In this document: positions 1 through 7,271 of the stretch, one piece after another
Layout of the letters: the number at the start of each line of letters is the position of its first letter
How positions within the stretch are numbered: the first letter of the stretch is position 1
Program-made: the position numbers and the translations under genes
NCBI GenBank assembly: GCA_036625675.1
Contig: JAZKTH010000081.1
Location: 1 to 10,557 of the forward strand
DNA length: 10,557 nt
Source: Halalkaliarchaeum sp036625675
Lineage (GTDB): Archaea; Halobacteriota; Halobacteria; Halobacteriales; Haloferacaceae
Reading direction: 5' to 3'
The notes under the pieces: generated by a model
The model's input: only the letters and a program-made list of their open reading frames with translations
Told to the model about the DNA's origin: nothing
Databases searched by the model: none

Positions 1-619
1 CGAAAACCGACCCACAGAGGCGTACGAAACCCGGGTACTCGCCCCGAAGACCGCGGCACAACTCCTCGACGCGCTGTCCCTCGAACAGGGGGACGACGTG
101 CTCGTCGTCGGCGCCGGAATCGGGTACACCGTCGCGATCGCCGCCGAACTCGCGGGGCCACGCCACGTCCACGCGATCGACATCGATCGGAAACTCGTCT
201 CGGTGGCCCGCTCGAACCTGGACGCCGCCGGGTTCGGCGAGGTTCTCGTCGACCGACGAAACGGGACCGAGGGGCTCCCCGAGTACGCCCCGTACGATCG
301 GATTCTCCTCGAGGCGGCTGTGGTCCGTCCCCCTCGACCACTTTTGAACCAGCTCTCCCCGGAGGGCCGGATCGTGTTTCCGGAGGGCGCCACCCGTCAG
401 CGGATCGCCGTCGCCGAAGCGGCGGACGGTCCACGGGGGTACGACGTGCTCGATCGACTGGCGCACGTGCGGCTCGCCCCCCTGCTGGCGAGCGGCGAGC
501 GATCCAGAGGACCCGCCCGCAACCGGACGGTCAGGGAAGACGCCGAATTCGAACGGCAGGGCTACTTCGCCCGGAGCGGCTGGGAGTACGAATGGGTGGA
601 CTGGGACGACCAGCTGTGA
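1..619 (+). CDS. pcm: Protein-L-isoaspartate O-methyltransferase family protein (5' end cut by window)
   Basis: The reading frame is open from position 2, so the start lies upstream and 205 residues are visible; the GTG at 98 is only an internal valine. Members of this family use S-adenosylmethionine to methylate L-isoaspartyl residues in aged proteins in the cytoplasm, starting their repair. Visible signs are the SAM-binding loop VVGAGIGYT (canonical form GTGSGY), the acidic post-I strand HAIDID about 18 residues later, and the stretch YDRILLEAAVVRPP followed by LLNQLSPEGRIVFPEG, which matches the family pattern of a substrate-side segment plus a strand ending in G-R-h-V-x-P-x-G. The loop differs from the bacterial consensus (A for T, I for S), and the usual TAA triplet after YDRI is LEAA. 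This may therefore be a haloarchaeal paralog with altered activity. The C-terminus is aromatic and acidic (GWEYEWVDWDDQL). Family assignment is firm; true repair activity is inferred. Confidence 0.85.
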   Translation, partial: ENRPTEAYETRVLAPKTAAQLLDALSLEQGDDVLVVGAGIGYTVAIAAELAGPRHVHAIDIDRKLVSVARSNLDAAGFGEVLVDRRNGTEGLPEYAPYDRILLEAAVVRPPRPLLNQLSPEGRIVFPEGATRQRIAVAEAADGPRGYDVLDRLAHVRLAPLLASGERSRGPARNRTVREDAEFERQGYFARSGWEYEWVDWDDQL

Positions 620-659
620 CCCGCAGGGGCCCCGGACCGTCCCGCGGCTCAGTTCTGTG

Positions 660-741
660 ATAATGTTTGTTGTAGACGGTTACCGGTCGACCGCCACGCC
701 TTCGGGCGGTCGACACGGTAACTTCCTACAACAAACATTAT
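660..741. repeat. 82-bp imperfect inverted repeat (large hairpin) between convergent genes
   Basis: The outer arms are a perfect 16-bp inverted repeat: ATAATGTTTGTTGTAG at 660-675 and its complement at 726-741. Inside, GTTACCG (679-685) pairs with CGGTAAC (716-722). GTCGACCGCC (686-695) pairs with GGCGGTCGAC (705-714), with one bulged base at 715 and a 9-base loop at 696-704. About 33 of the base pairs form, with one 3-base mismatch. CGCC-TTCG-GGCG offers a competing inner hairpin with a UUCG loop. It starts 40 bp after the upstream plus-strand stop codon, and its right arm contains the TAA stop (738-740) of the minus-strand gene. A two-way terminator or a small non-autonomous mobile element would both fit. 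No clear target-site duplication flanks it. Confidence 0.85.
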
Positions 742-1268
742 GAGTCGGCCACGACCAGTAACTCCGTGTTCGACCGCTCGTCGGCGTATTCGGACCCGGC
801 CGGCGGCTTGATGTCGATCGTCAGCGTCCCCTGGTCCTGGTTCGACCGGAGCTGTGGGCTGATCTCCACCTTCGCGGTGCCGTCCTCGCCGGTGTCCGCG
901 TACGCCACGCCGTCGTGCCTGGCCGTCCCACCGCGGATGATTACGGTGGCGTCGGCCACCGGGGCGCCGTCCGGATCGATCACGGTTACCGCGACCGTTT
1001 GCTCCTCTGCGGGGACGATCTCCGATTCCGGCTGAGCGTCGAGTTCGGTGACTGCTAGCCCCTCGATACCGGAAAGCATCCCCATCATGACGCTCAGGGA
1101 CGCGACTCCCACCACCAGCGCGATGACCAGCCGGATCGGAAGCCCCTCGATCGCGCGTCGATCGTTCTCGAACCGTCGCCATCCGGTCTCGCCCGAATCG
1201 TCGTCGGTACCGTCCCCAAGCGTCGAGGGCGTCCTGATTCCGGAACGGAGCTGTCTGGAACCGAGCAT
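738..1268 (-). CDS. Membrane-anchored protein with an extracytoplasmic Ig/carboxypeptidase-regulatory-like domain
   Basis: From the ATG at 1268 the product has 176 residues; a GTG at 1304 would add 12 but lies only about 14 bp from the TATA-like box, so the ATG is preferred. Residues 1-44 are polar and probably cytoplasmic, with arginines just before the helix. Residues about 45-68 (starting IRLVIALVVGVASLSVMMG) form one hydrophobic segment, either an anchor or an uncleaved signal. Residues about 88-176 look like a beta-sandwich of the carboxypeptidase-regulatory/transthyretin type, with the characteristic turn DPDGAPVADATV followed by a glycine-rich strand and TGEDGTAKVE. Such domains usually sit outside the cell and bind or stiffen; no catalytic residues are seen. 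The stop codon lies inside the right arm of the 660-741 hairpin. The gene is divergent from the ATPase gene. No specific function is recognised. Confidence 0.75.
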   Translation of the reverse strand: MLGSRQLRSGIRTPSTLGDGTDDDSGETGWRRFENDRRAIEGLPIRLVIALVVGVASLSVMMGMLSGIEGLAVTELDAQPESEIVPAEEQTVAVTVIDPDGAPVADATVIIRGGTARHDGVAYADTGEDGTAKVEISPQLRSNQDQGTLTIDIKPPAGSEYADERSNTELLVVADS

Positions 1269-1343
1269 GGTCCCACGTGGTTCCGCAACCGCACTTGAAC
1301 CCACGTGCGGAGGTTTTTATACGTCGGCGGGGGCACGCCCCGT
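1269..1343. promoter_or_regulatory. Divergent promoter region with TATA-like box and CCCACGTG repeats
   Basis: TTTTTATA at 1314-1321 reads as a TATA-like box on the plus strand, centred about 26 bp before the GTG at 1344, which predicts a leaderless ATPase mRNA. On the minus strand the same bases read TATAAAAA, centred about 50 bp before the ATG at 1268, which predicts a leader of roughly 24 nt. CCCACGTG occurs twice as a direct repeat (1272-1279 and 1300-1307, 28 bp apart), and the first copy is part of the palindrome CCACGTGG. Between them lies a short dyad GGTTCCGCAACC (1279-1290). The repeats are candidate operator sites; no regulator is identified. Confidence 0.55.
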
Positions 1344-2489
1344 GTGCACGTTCTCGGACGCGACGGCGATCGAACAGACCGCCCCACCGCGAGACTGGGG
1401 CGATTCCGGGCCCGCGACGGGAGCCACGGCGGGGTCGTCGGGTTCGATCTCGACGGCCCCCACGTGGGACTGGTGGTCGGAAAGCGCGGTAGCGGAAAGT
1501 CCTACACACTCGGGGTGCTGGCGGAGGCCCTCGCGGACGCGAACGGCGTGAGCCCGATTGTGGTCGATCCGATGGGAGTCTTCGGAGGGCTGGCTCGTGA
1601 TACTGACGGCGTACCCGCCCGGGAGACGGGGTCCGCGCATCCGCTCGATGCAGAGCCCGCGCTGGTGACTGATCCCCGAGTTCGAGCGGACGCGATACCC
1701 CCCAGGCCGGAGCTGTTCGGAATCGAACCCTCGTCGCCGACAGGGAGTCTCCTCTGGCGCGTCGCCGAAGTGAGATCCACACTCGCTGAGATGATGGAAG
1801 CGCTGGGCGAATCCAGGGAAGTGGCGTCACTCGAGGCCCGACAGGAGACACGGAGAGCGGTGCGGAACCACCTCAAGCTCGCCGACTCCTGGGGGGTGTT
1901 CGATCCGGATGGGCTCCATCCCGGAGACCTATTGACCGCCGGGGGAGCGGTGCTGGATCTCGCGGGCACTTCCCGAACTGCACTCGGAGTCGTCGTCCGC
2001 GCGGTCGCGTCCGGGCTCTACGACGCGTGCGTGGACGCAACACCCGCCAGACTCCCGTGGCTCCTGCTCGACGAGGCGCACTTCGCCTTCGAGGGTATCG
2101 CAGGACCGGCCTTGCGAACGCTCCTGACCCGCGGGAGATCGCCGGGCGTGAGCCTGATCGCCGCGACGCAGCGCCCGGGGACCCTTCCCCCCGTGGCGGT
2201 TTCGCAGGCGGACCTCGTCGTAGCTCACGAACTCACTGCTGAATCCGACATCGACTCGCTTGCGGGGGCCACGCCCACCTACGTCGACGGGGAGATCCGG
2301 GATCGGCTCCCCCGCCGGACCGGTACGGCCCTCGTCGTCGACGACGCCACGAAGGGAGCCCACACTGTCCAAATACGCGAGCGTCGGACCGCTCACGGCG
2401 GCGAATCACCGCGGGCGAGCGCGCGGCGGTCCCCTGTCGCGAAGGGGCCGACAGCTACAGGGGAATCGGGCGCGTACGTGGATCAATGA
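1344..2489 (+). CDS. HerA/FtsK-like P-loop ATPase
   Basis: The chosen start is the GTG at 1344, which places MHVLGRDG at the N-terminus and sits about 26 bp from a TATA-like box; a GTG at 1305 lies upstream of that box. The 381-residue product has Walker A GKRGSGKS (46-53), Walker B WLLLDEAH (239-246) with catalytic glutamate, and a sensor-like strand LIAATQRP (271-278). This is the pattern of the HerA/VirB4/FtsK group. It is somewhat shorter than typical archaeal HerA (about 500 residues) but keeps a compact N-terminal beta region before the P-loop. Such ATPases form hexamers that move DNA or, in related branches, proteins. No nurA nuclease gene is adjacent, so the DNA-resection role of HerA cannot be assumed. 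The tail after about residue 345 is low in structure. The stop overlaps the next start (ATGA), suggesting translational coupling with a small membrane protein. Confidence 0.82.
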   Translation: MHVLGRDGDRTDRPTARLGRFRARDGSHGGVVGFDLDGPHVGLVVGKRGSGKSYTLGVLAEALADANGVSPIVVDPMGVFGGLARDTDGVPARETGSAHPLDAEPALVTDPRVRADAIPPRPELFGIEPSSPTGSLLWRVAEVRSTLAEMMEALGESREVASLEARQETRRAVRNHLKLADSWGVFDPDGLHPGDLLTAGGAVLDLAGTSRTALGVVVRAVASGLYDACVDATPARLPWLLLDEAHFAFEGIAGPALRTLLTRGRSPGVSLIAATQRPGTLPPVAVSQADLVVAHELTAESDIDSLAGATPTYVDGEIRDRLPRRTGTALVVDDATKGAHTVQIRERRTAHGGESPRASARRSPVAKGPTATGESGAYVDQ

Positions 2490-2896
2490 CGGATCGGACG
2501 GACGAAGCCCGGATCGGCGGGACGGCGGACCCCTCGGCGGGTGCGACGCAGGACGACTCCGACGAGGAAACCGAGGAACTGAACGACTCTGTGAAACCAG
2601 AGGGTTCACAGCGGAACGGTTCACAGCAGGGGGGTTCGACGTCACGGGATCCCCGTTCGGATCTGCCCTCCCTCGAGGAGTTGACTCTCCCCGAGCGCCT
2701 GCTCGTCGCGGCCGTCCAGGATCCCGTCCGAGGGTTCGCGGTGGTTGTCCTTTCCCTGTTCGCGGTCTCGTTCCTCGTCGCTCTCGCGTTCGTCTATCCG
2801 GCGGTCGCGCTGGCGTTCTTTCTGCTGCTGGCAGCTGCCGGCCTTGCGTTCGTCGGCTACGCCGCGTGGCAACTCCGAAATCGTCGGCGGAAGTGA
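2486..2896 (+). CDS. Small membrane protein with acidic N-terminus and two transmembrane helices
   Basis: The ATG at 2486 overlaps the ATPase stop codon (ATGA), so the two genes are probably co-transcribed and translationally coupled. The 136-residue product begins with about 60 polar, acidic and Ser/Gly/Gln-rich residues that look disordered. An amphipathic stretch follows (LPSLEELTLPERLLVAAVQ, 60-78). Two hydrophobic helices come next (about 84-104 and 106-128), separated by a short turn at YP, and the protein ends in the basic tail RNRRRK. By the positive-inside rule, both termini would be cytoplasmic. No catalytic motif or known family is recognised. Its linkage to a HerA-like ATPase suggests, by inference only, that it could tether the ATPase to the membrane. 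Confidence 0.75.
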   Translation: MTDRTDEARIGGTADPSAGATQDDSDEETEELNDSVKPEGSQRNGSQQGGSTSRDPRSDLPSLEELTLPERLLVAAVQDPVRGFAVVVLSLFAVSFLVALAFVYPAVALAFFLLLAAAGLAFVGYAAWQLRNRRRK

Positions 2897-2966
2897 GCGG
2901 TTCCGGGAGCCCGTGAATCGCCACCGGGGATGGGCGAGTCAAAATCTGTCAAGTGATGAGGTAACA

Positions 2967-2977
2967 AAGACCTTATG
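2967..2977 (+). promoter_or_regulatory. Probable promoter of the FAD/Fe-S dehydrogenase gene
   Basis: The TATA-like sequence CTTATG follows a purine-rich AAAGA stretch that could serve as a BRE. It is centred about 27 bp upstream of the ATG at 3001, the spacing expected for a leaderless haloarchaeal transcript. No Shine-Dalgarno sequence is seen before 3001. The surrounding gap (2897-3000) shows nothing else. Confidence 0.45.
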
Positions 2978-3000
2978 AACGCGATGATCAATCACCAGGT

Positions 3001-6000
3001 ATGGCAGTAGACGAGACAGGGACGGGACGGGCGGGACCGGAATCGTCGGTCCCTGAACCGGACGAAATCGAGACTTCGGCGGCGGCGCTGGGGCACGAAC
3101 GGCCGGACGTCCCTGCCTACCGCGCGCTCGCGTCGGACCTTCGGGACGCGGTGTCCGGGGAGGTCGCGTTCGACGAGTACGCCCAGGTGCTGTACGCGAC
3201 CGACGGGAGCATCTATCAGGCCAGGCCCGCGGGCGTCGTGGTTCCCCGTTCGGTCGACGACGTCCAGTCGACCCTGGAAGTCGCCGCCGAACACGGGGTT
3301 CCGGTGCTCCCGCGTGGGGCTGGCTCTTCGCTCGCGGGACAGACCGTCGGTCCGGGCTGTGTCGTCCTCGACTTCACGCTGCACATGGACGACGTACTCG
3401 AGGTCAGGCCCGAGGAGGGGCGGGCGGTCGTCGAGCCGGGCGTCGTCCAGGACCGCCTCGACGAGGAGCTCGAGCCGCACGGCCTGAAGTTCGCCCCGGA
3501 CCCGGCGTCGTCCGGACGGGCGACGGTCGTCGGAGGGATCGGCAACAACTCCACTGGAGCCCACTCCGTCCGCTACGGGATCACCGACGCGTACACGGAG
3601 GAGCTCGACGTCGTCCTGGCAGATGGGTCGCTGATCCACACTCGGGAGGTCGTGCTCGACTCCTCCGAATGGGAGAAACTCACCGCGAAAGGCGACCTCG
3701 AGGGGGAACTGTATCGAACTGTGCGTCAGGCCGTCGAGGAGAACCGCGAGGAGATCGAATCGCGGTATCCCACGTTGAAACGGTGCGTCTCCGGATACAA
3801 CCTCCACAAGGTTATTTACGAGAACGACGCCGGCGAGGAGGTCATCAACCTCTCGAAACTGTTCGTCGGCTCCGAGGGGACGCTGGGGGTAATCGTCCGG
3901 GCGGAGGTGTCGCTCGTGAGCCGCCCGGCCGACACCGCCTTGGCGCTGTATTGCTTCGAGGATCTGGTCGAGGCGATGCGGGCGGTGCCGGAGGCGCTCG
4001 AGTACCCCGTCAGCGCCGTCGAGCTCATGGACGAGGAGGTGTTCCGCCTCGCCGGCGAATCCGAGGAGTTCGCCCAGTACGCCGAACCGATCCCGGAGGG
4101 CGCCACGGCCGCGTTGATGCTGGAGTGGGATTCGGAACTCGTCGACGACTTCGAGGCCGCCATCGCCGACACGAACGCCCACTTCGTCGGGGAGGGGAAC
4201 GCGTTCGACGTGCTCGAGGCGTACACGGAGACGGCACAGGCGGACCTGTGGAAGCTCCGGAAGGCAGCGATCCCCCTGCTGATGAGCCTCGAAGGCGATC
4301 CGAAGCCGTACCCGTTCATCGAGGACGCGTCGGTCCCGCCAGCCGAACTTGCCGCGTACGTCCAGGAGTTCCAGGAGGTGCTCGCGGACCACGACACCTC
4401 GGCCGCCTACTTCGCCCACGCCGGCTCCGGCACGCTCCACATCCGCCCGATCCTCACCCTGAAAGAGGAGGACGGCGTCGAGAAGATGCACTCTATCGCC
4501 GACGACGTCACCGACCTGGTCGTCGAACACCACGGCGCGTTCTCCGGCGAGCACGGGGACGGACTCGCCCGGACAGAGTTCAACCCGAAGATGTACGGCG
4601 AAGACCTGTGGTCGGCGTTCCAGGAGGTCAAAAGCGCGGCCGACCCCGAGTGGCGGATGAACCCCGGAAAGGTGGTGTACGTCGACGACGAGACCGCACA
4701 CGAGCGCGGTTATCCCGACTCCGCCGCCTCGACGGACATGCGAGGGAACCTCCGGTACGGGCCGGCTTACCGGAGTCTCGAACCGCAGACGACGCTCGAT
4801 TTCTCCGACGAGGGCGGGTTCTCGCACCTGGTCGAACTCTGTAACGGCTGCGGGACCTGCCGCGAGACCGACTCCGACGTGATGTGTCCGACGTACCGCG
4901 CCTCCAGGGAGGAGATCCAGACGACCCGGGGGCGGGCCAACATGCTCCGCGCGGCGATCTCCGGGGAACTCTCGCGGGAGGAGCTACACTCGGACCGGTT
5001 CCAGGAGGAAGTGCTCGGCCTGTGCGTGGGCTGTAAGGGGTGCAAAAGCGACTGCCCGACCGGGGTCGATCTGGCGAAGCTGAAAACGGAGGTGAAACAC
5101 CAACACCACGAGGAACACGGGTCTGACCTCCGCGAGCGGCTGTTCCGGGACATCGATCGCTGGTCGGCGATGGCCAGCCGGTTCGCCCCGCTCGCGAACC
5201 TCGGACGGAAGCTCCCCGGGGCGCGGGCCCTGCTCTCCCGGACGCTCGGGATCGCGCCGGATCGGGAACTCCCGCAGTTCAGCTCCGAGTCTCTCGAGGG
5301 CTGGTTCGACGCACGCGGCGGCTGCCGGGTGCCCGAGTCGGAGGCGACCGACCGGGTCGTGCTCTTCCCGGACACCTACACCAACTACAGCTACCCCGCC
5401 GCCGGAAAGGCCGCCGTCGAGGTGCTCGAGACCGCCGGCGTCCACGTCGCGATGCCGGACGGGCTGGCCCCCTCCGGACGGGCGGCGTTTTCGCAGGGGT
5501 TCCTCGGGGAGGTTCGCTCCCGGGCGGAGACGAACGTGCGCGAACTCGCGCCGCTCGTGGAGGGGGGTCGCTCCGTCGTGTTCGTCGAACCCTCCGACGC
5601 CGTGATGTTCCAGGACGAATACCAGGACGTCCTCTCCGGTCCCGACGTCGAGAAGGTGTCGGCGGCGTCCTACGGCGTCCTGGAGTATCTCGACGTCGGC
5701 CGGATCGACGAGCAGCTCTCCTTCGAAGCGCCCGACCAGTCCCTCACCTATCACGGCCACTGCAACCAGAAGGCGATCAACAAGGACCACCACGCCGTCG
5801 GCGTCCTCAGGCGGGCCGGCTACGAGGTGGATCCGCTGGACTCCGGCTGCTGTGGAATGGCAGGCTCCTTCGGCTACGAGGCGGAACACTACGACCTGTC
5901 GAAGGCGATCGGTCGGATCCTCTTCGGACAGGTGGCGGAGAGCCCGGGCGAGGAGGTCACCGCACCGGGTGCCTCCTGTCGCACACAGCTCGGCGACCGT

Positions 6001-6072
6001 CCCGGGGAACGGCATCCGCCACATCCGATAGAGAAAGTTGCCGCCGCGGTGACCGGACCCGCGCTCACCTGA
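3001..6072 (+). CDS. Fused FAD-linked oxidase and Fe-S protein (D-lactate/glycolate/D-2-hydroxyglutarate dehydrogenase type)
   Basis: The 1023-residue protein joins the two parts found separately as GlcD and GlcF; its length is close to that of E. coli YdiJ. An FAD-binding domain of the VAO/PCMH type covers about 75-215, with PRGAGSSLAG (104-113) and GNNSTG (181-186). An FAD-oxidase C-terminal domain follows, with HAGSGTLHIRP and SGEHGDG (about 515-521). Two 4Fe-4S motifs come next: C614, C617, C620 with C629-P, and C675, C678, C681 with C685-P. The C-terminal CCG-type region has HGHC (C921) and SGCCG (C950, C951). The first CCG copy lacks the cysteine pair and reads PDTYTNYSYP. The enzyme should oxidise a D-2-hydroxy acid and pass electrons through the clusters to a quinone or other carrier at the membrane. 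The substrate cannot be told from the sequence, and no permease or regulator is adjacent. The ATG at 3001 fits a leaderless promoter. Its 3' end overlaps the convergent gene by 8 bp. Confidence 0.9.
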   Translation: MAVDETGTGRAGPESSVPEPDEIETSAAALGHERPDVPAYRALASDLRDAVSGEVAFDEYAQVLYATDGSIYQARPAGVVVPRSVDDVQSTLEVAAEHGVPVLPRGAGSSLAGQTVGPGCVVLDFTLHMDDVLEVRPEEGRAVVEPGVVQDRLDEELEPHGLKFAPDPASSGRATVVGGIGNNSTGAHSVRYGITDAYTEELDVVLADGSLIHTREVVLDSSEWEKLTAKGDLEGELYRTVRQAVEENREEIESRYPTLKRCVSGYNLHKVIYENDAGEEVINLSKLFVGSEGTLGVIVRAEVSLVSRPADTALALYCFEDLVEAMRAVPEALEYPVSAVELMDEEVFRLAGESEEFAQYAEPIPEGATAALMLEWDSELVDDFEAAIADTNAHFVGEGNAFDVLEAYTETAQADLWKLRKAAIPLLMSLEGDPKPYPFIEDASVPPAELAAYVQEFQEVLADHDTSAAYFAHAGSGTLHIRPILTLKEEDGVEKMHSIADDVTDLVVEHHGAFSGEHGDGLARTEFNPKMYGEDLWSAFQEVKSAADPEWRMNPGKVVYVDDETAHERGYPDSAASTDMRGNLRYGPAYRSLEPQTTLDFSDEGGFSHLVELCNGCGTCRETDSDVMCPTYRASREEIQTTRGRANMLRAAISGELSREELHSDRFQEEVLGLCVGCKGCKSDCPTGVDLAKLKTEVKHQHHEEHGSDLRERLFRDIDRWSAMASRFAPLANLGRKLPGARALLSRTLGIAPDRELPQFSSESLEGWFDARGGCRVPESEATDRVVLFPDTYTNYSYPAAGKAAVEVLETAGVHVAMPDGLAPSGRAAFSQGFLGEVRSRAETNVRELAPLVEGGRSVVFVEPSDAVMFQDEYQDVLSGPDVEKVSAASYGVLEYLDVGRIDEQLSFEAPDQSLTYHGHCNQKAINKDHHAVGVLRRAGYEVDPLDSGCCGMAGSFGYEAEHYDLSKAIGRILFGQVAESPGEEVTAPGASCRTQLGDRPGERHPPHPIEKVAAAVTGPALT

Positions 6073-7141
6073 CGGCCTTACGGATCCGTTCCGCCAGGAC
6101 CTCGTACTGTTCGAGCCCGACGTCCTTCTCGACGTAGTCGGTGACGTCGTCCAGGATCGCCCGTTTGGCGACCTCCTCGCTGCCCTGACCCGTGTAGAGG
6201 ATGAACGGCAACTCCGGCCGTCGATCCCTGACCTCGCCGAGGAACTCGAGGCCGTCCATCCCCGGCATCTGGTAGTCACTGACGACGCAGTCGAACGTGC
6301 CGTTCTCGAGCGTCTCGAGCCCGCCTGCTGCGCTCGAGACGGATTCGATCGAGAACCGATCGGACTGGCGCTTCAAGAACACCTCGGCCATCTCCAGGTC
6401 GCGGGGGTCGTCGTCCACGAGCAGGACCTCGATCGGTCCCTCGCCCCTCGACGCCGAACCGATCGACTCTACGGAAAGCAGGTCGGCCCTGAGATAGCGC
6501 CCGAACAGGTTGAGCGTCCGGAAGGACGGGAGGCTCACGAGCGTCTTGACCACTGGACCGCCGGTGGTCGAAAATATCGAGACCACCGGCTTCTGCTCTT
6601 CGCCGTCGAATATGTCGGTCGGAGTCTTGAACTCCGTCACGTCGCTCCGGCGGATCGTGATCGGCCGCCCGTTTCCGTCCCCGCCCCCACCCCCGGTCGG
6701 CTCGAAGCGAATCCGCGACGCCGTGACGACCAGTTTCAGGTTCCGGGGGGTGGAATCGGTCCGGTCGGCACGACTGTCTCGCTTGACTACCACCGGCGTG
6801 CCGTTCAACAGCTGCTGGTAGAGCACCCGCTGGAACTTGACGAGCTTCTCGACGTCCGTGCTCACGGACGCCGTTAGCCGCCTTCCGCCGGACCGAAACG
6901 CGAGCGTCAGCGATCCGGTCGAGCCAGCCTCTGTCCGGGGGGAGACGCCCTGGACGATGTCGAAAACGTCGTCGAGCGCGACCGTTCGCTTCCCCGTTTC
7001 CGTGTCGAAGCCGACCTTCTCCGGCGTCATGACAACCCGAGTCTGGACCGGCCCCTCCGCGGAACTATCGCTCAGCTCGACTGTAGCGCGGAAGTCGGCG
7101 ACGATGTGTTCTGTCAACGTACTCAAGAGTACTGGGAGCAC
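6065..7141 (-). CDS. Archaeal CheF-like protein fused to an intact receiver domain
   Basis: The 358-residue product has an N-terminal region (about 11-225) resembling archaeal CheF (DUF439): IVADF, strands RVVMTPEKVGF and VALDDVFDIV, then KFQRVLYQQLLNGTPVVVK and a second similar half after a glycine linker (150-158). CheF links the Che phosphorelay (CheY, CheC, CheD) to the archaellum motor. The C-terminal region (about 237-358) is a response-regulator receiver: acidic pair D243/D244, phosphoacceptor D289 in VSDYQMPGMDG, T317 in LYTGQG and K339 in YVEKD, so all key residues are present. The gene is divergent from a histidine kinase. The start is uncertain: GTG at 7141 is given, but TTG at 7117 would give MTEHIVADF, closer to what I recall of CheF N-termini. 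An AATACTA stretch near 7150 could be the TATA box. The product may act in taxis or as a CheF-derived output protein of a separate phosphorelay. Confidence 0.75.
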   Translation of the reverse strand: MLPVLLSTLTEHIVADFRATVELSDSSAEGPVQTRVVMTPEKVGFDTETGKRTVALDDVFDIVQGVSPRTEAGSTGSLTLAFRSGGRRLTASVSTDVEKLVKFQRVLYQQLLNGTPVVVKRDSRADRTDSTPRNLKLVVTASRIRFEPTGGGGGDGNGRPITIRRSDVTEFKTPTDIFDGEEQKPVVSIFSTTGGPVVKTLVSLPSFRTLNLFGRYLRADLLSVESIGSASRGEGPIEVLLVDDDPRDLEMAEVFLKRQSDRFSIESVSSAAGGLETLENGTFDCVVSDYQMPGMDGLEFLGEVRDRRPELPFILYTGQGSEEVAKRAILDDVTDYVEKDVGLEQYEVLAERIRKAVR

Positions 7142-7271
7142 GCCACATTAGTATTTCTACCGCGGCGGCAGTTGATGGAGAAACCATCCCAGGACGAGGG
7201 CTGATATACTCCCCAACATCTGTCATTTTATTGGAAAGAGTTATTGGTCGAGGTCGTCGTATCGGAGGACG
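7142..7271. promoter_or_regulatory. Divergent intergenic region between CheF-receiver and kinase genes
   Basis: This 130-bp region drops in GC relative to its neighbours. Toward the kinase, TTTTATT (7226-7232) and TTATTG (7241-7246, centred about 28 bp before the ATG at 7272) are TATA-like. GGAGG at 7264-7268 is a Shine-Dalgarno-like site only 3 bases before the ATG, which is shorter than the usual spacing, so either leaderless or leadered translation is possible. Toward the minus-strand gene, AATACTA near 7150 is the only AT-rich candidate. No clear dyad operator was found. Confidence 0.4.

Noticed and set aside
98..619. Start of the methyltransferase at GTG 98
   Set aside because: The frame is open upstream to the window edge with sensible family sequence (residues before VLVVGAG), so 98 is an internal valine.
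657..744. Target-site duplication around the 660-741 hairpin
   Set aside because: The bases just outside the arms (GTG and GAG) do not match, so insertion by transposition is not shown.
1305..1343. N-terminal extension of the ATPase from GTG 1305
   Set aside because: The TATA-like box at 1314-1321 lies inside it; the start at 1344 fits a leaderless mRNA.
649..1851. Minus-strand open frame of 400 codons
   Set aside because: It spans the hairpin, the membrane protein gene in another frame and the 5' part of the ATPase; it is Arg/Pro-rich with no domain and conflicts with better-supported genes.
2596..2640. Repeated GGTTCACAGC-like sequence
   Set aside because: It is two imperfect copies inside a low-complexity Gly/Ser/Gln stretch of a coding region; it explains itself as codon repetition.
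2992..4827. Long minus-strand open frame of 611 codons opposite the dehydrogenase gene
   Set aside because: It is an antisense shadow of a GC-rich gene; the translation is Arg/Val/Leu-rich with no recognisable domain, while the plus strand has a complete, well-matched enzyme.
4984..6279. Minus-strand open frame of 431 codons
   Set aside because: It is a shadow of the Fe-S half of the dehydrogenase and of the receiver domain; no domain and typical antisense composition.
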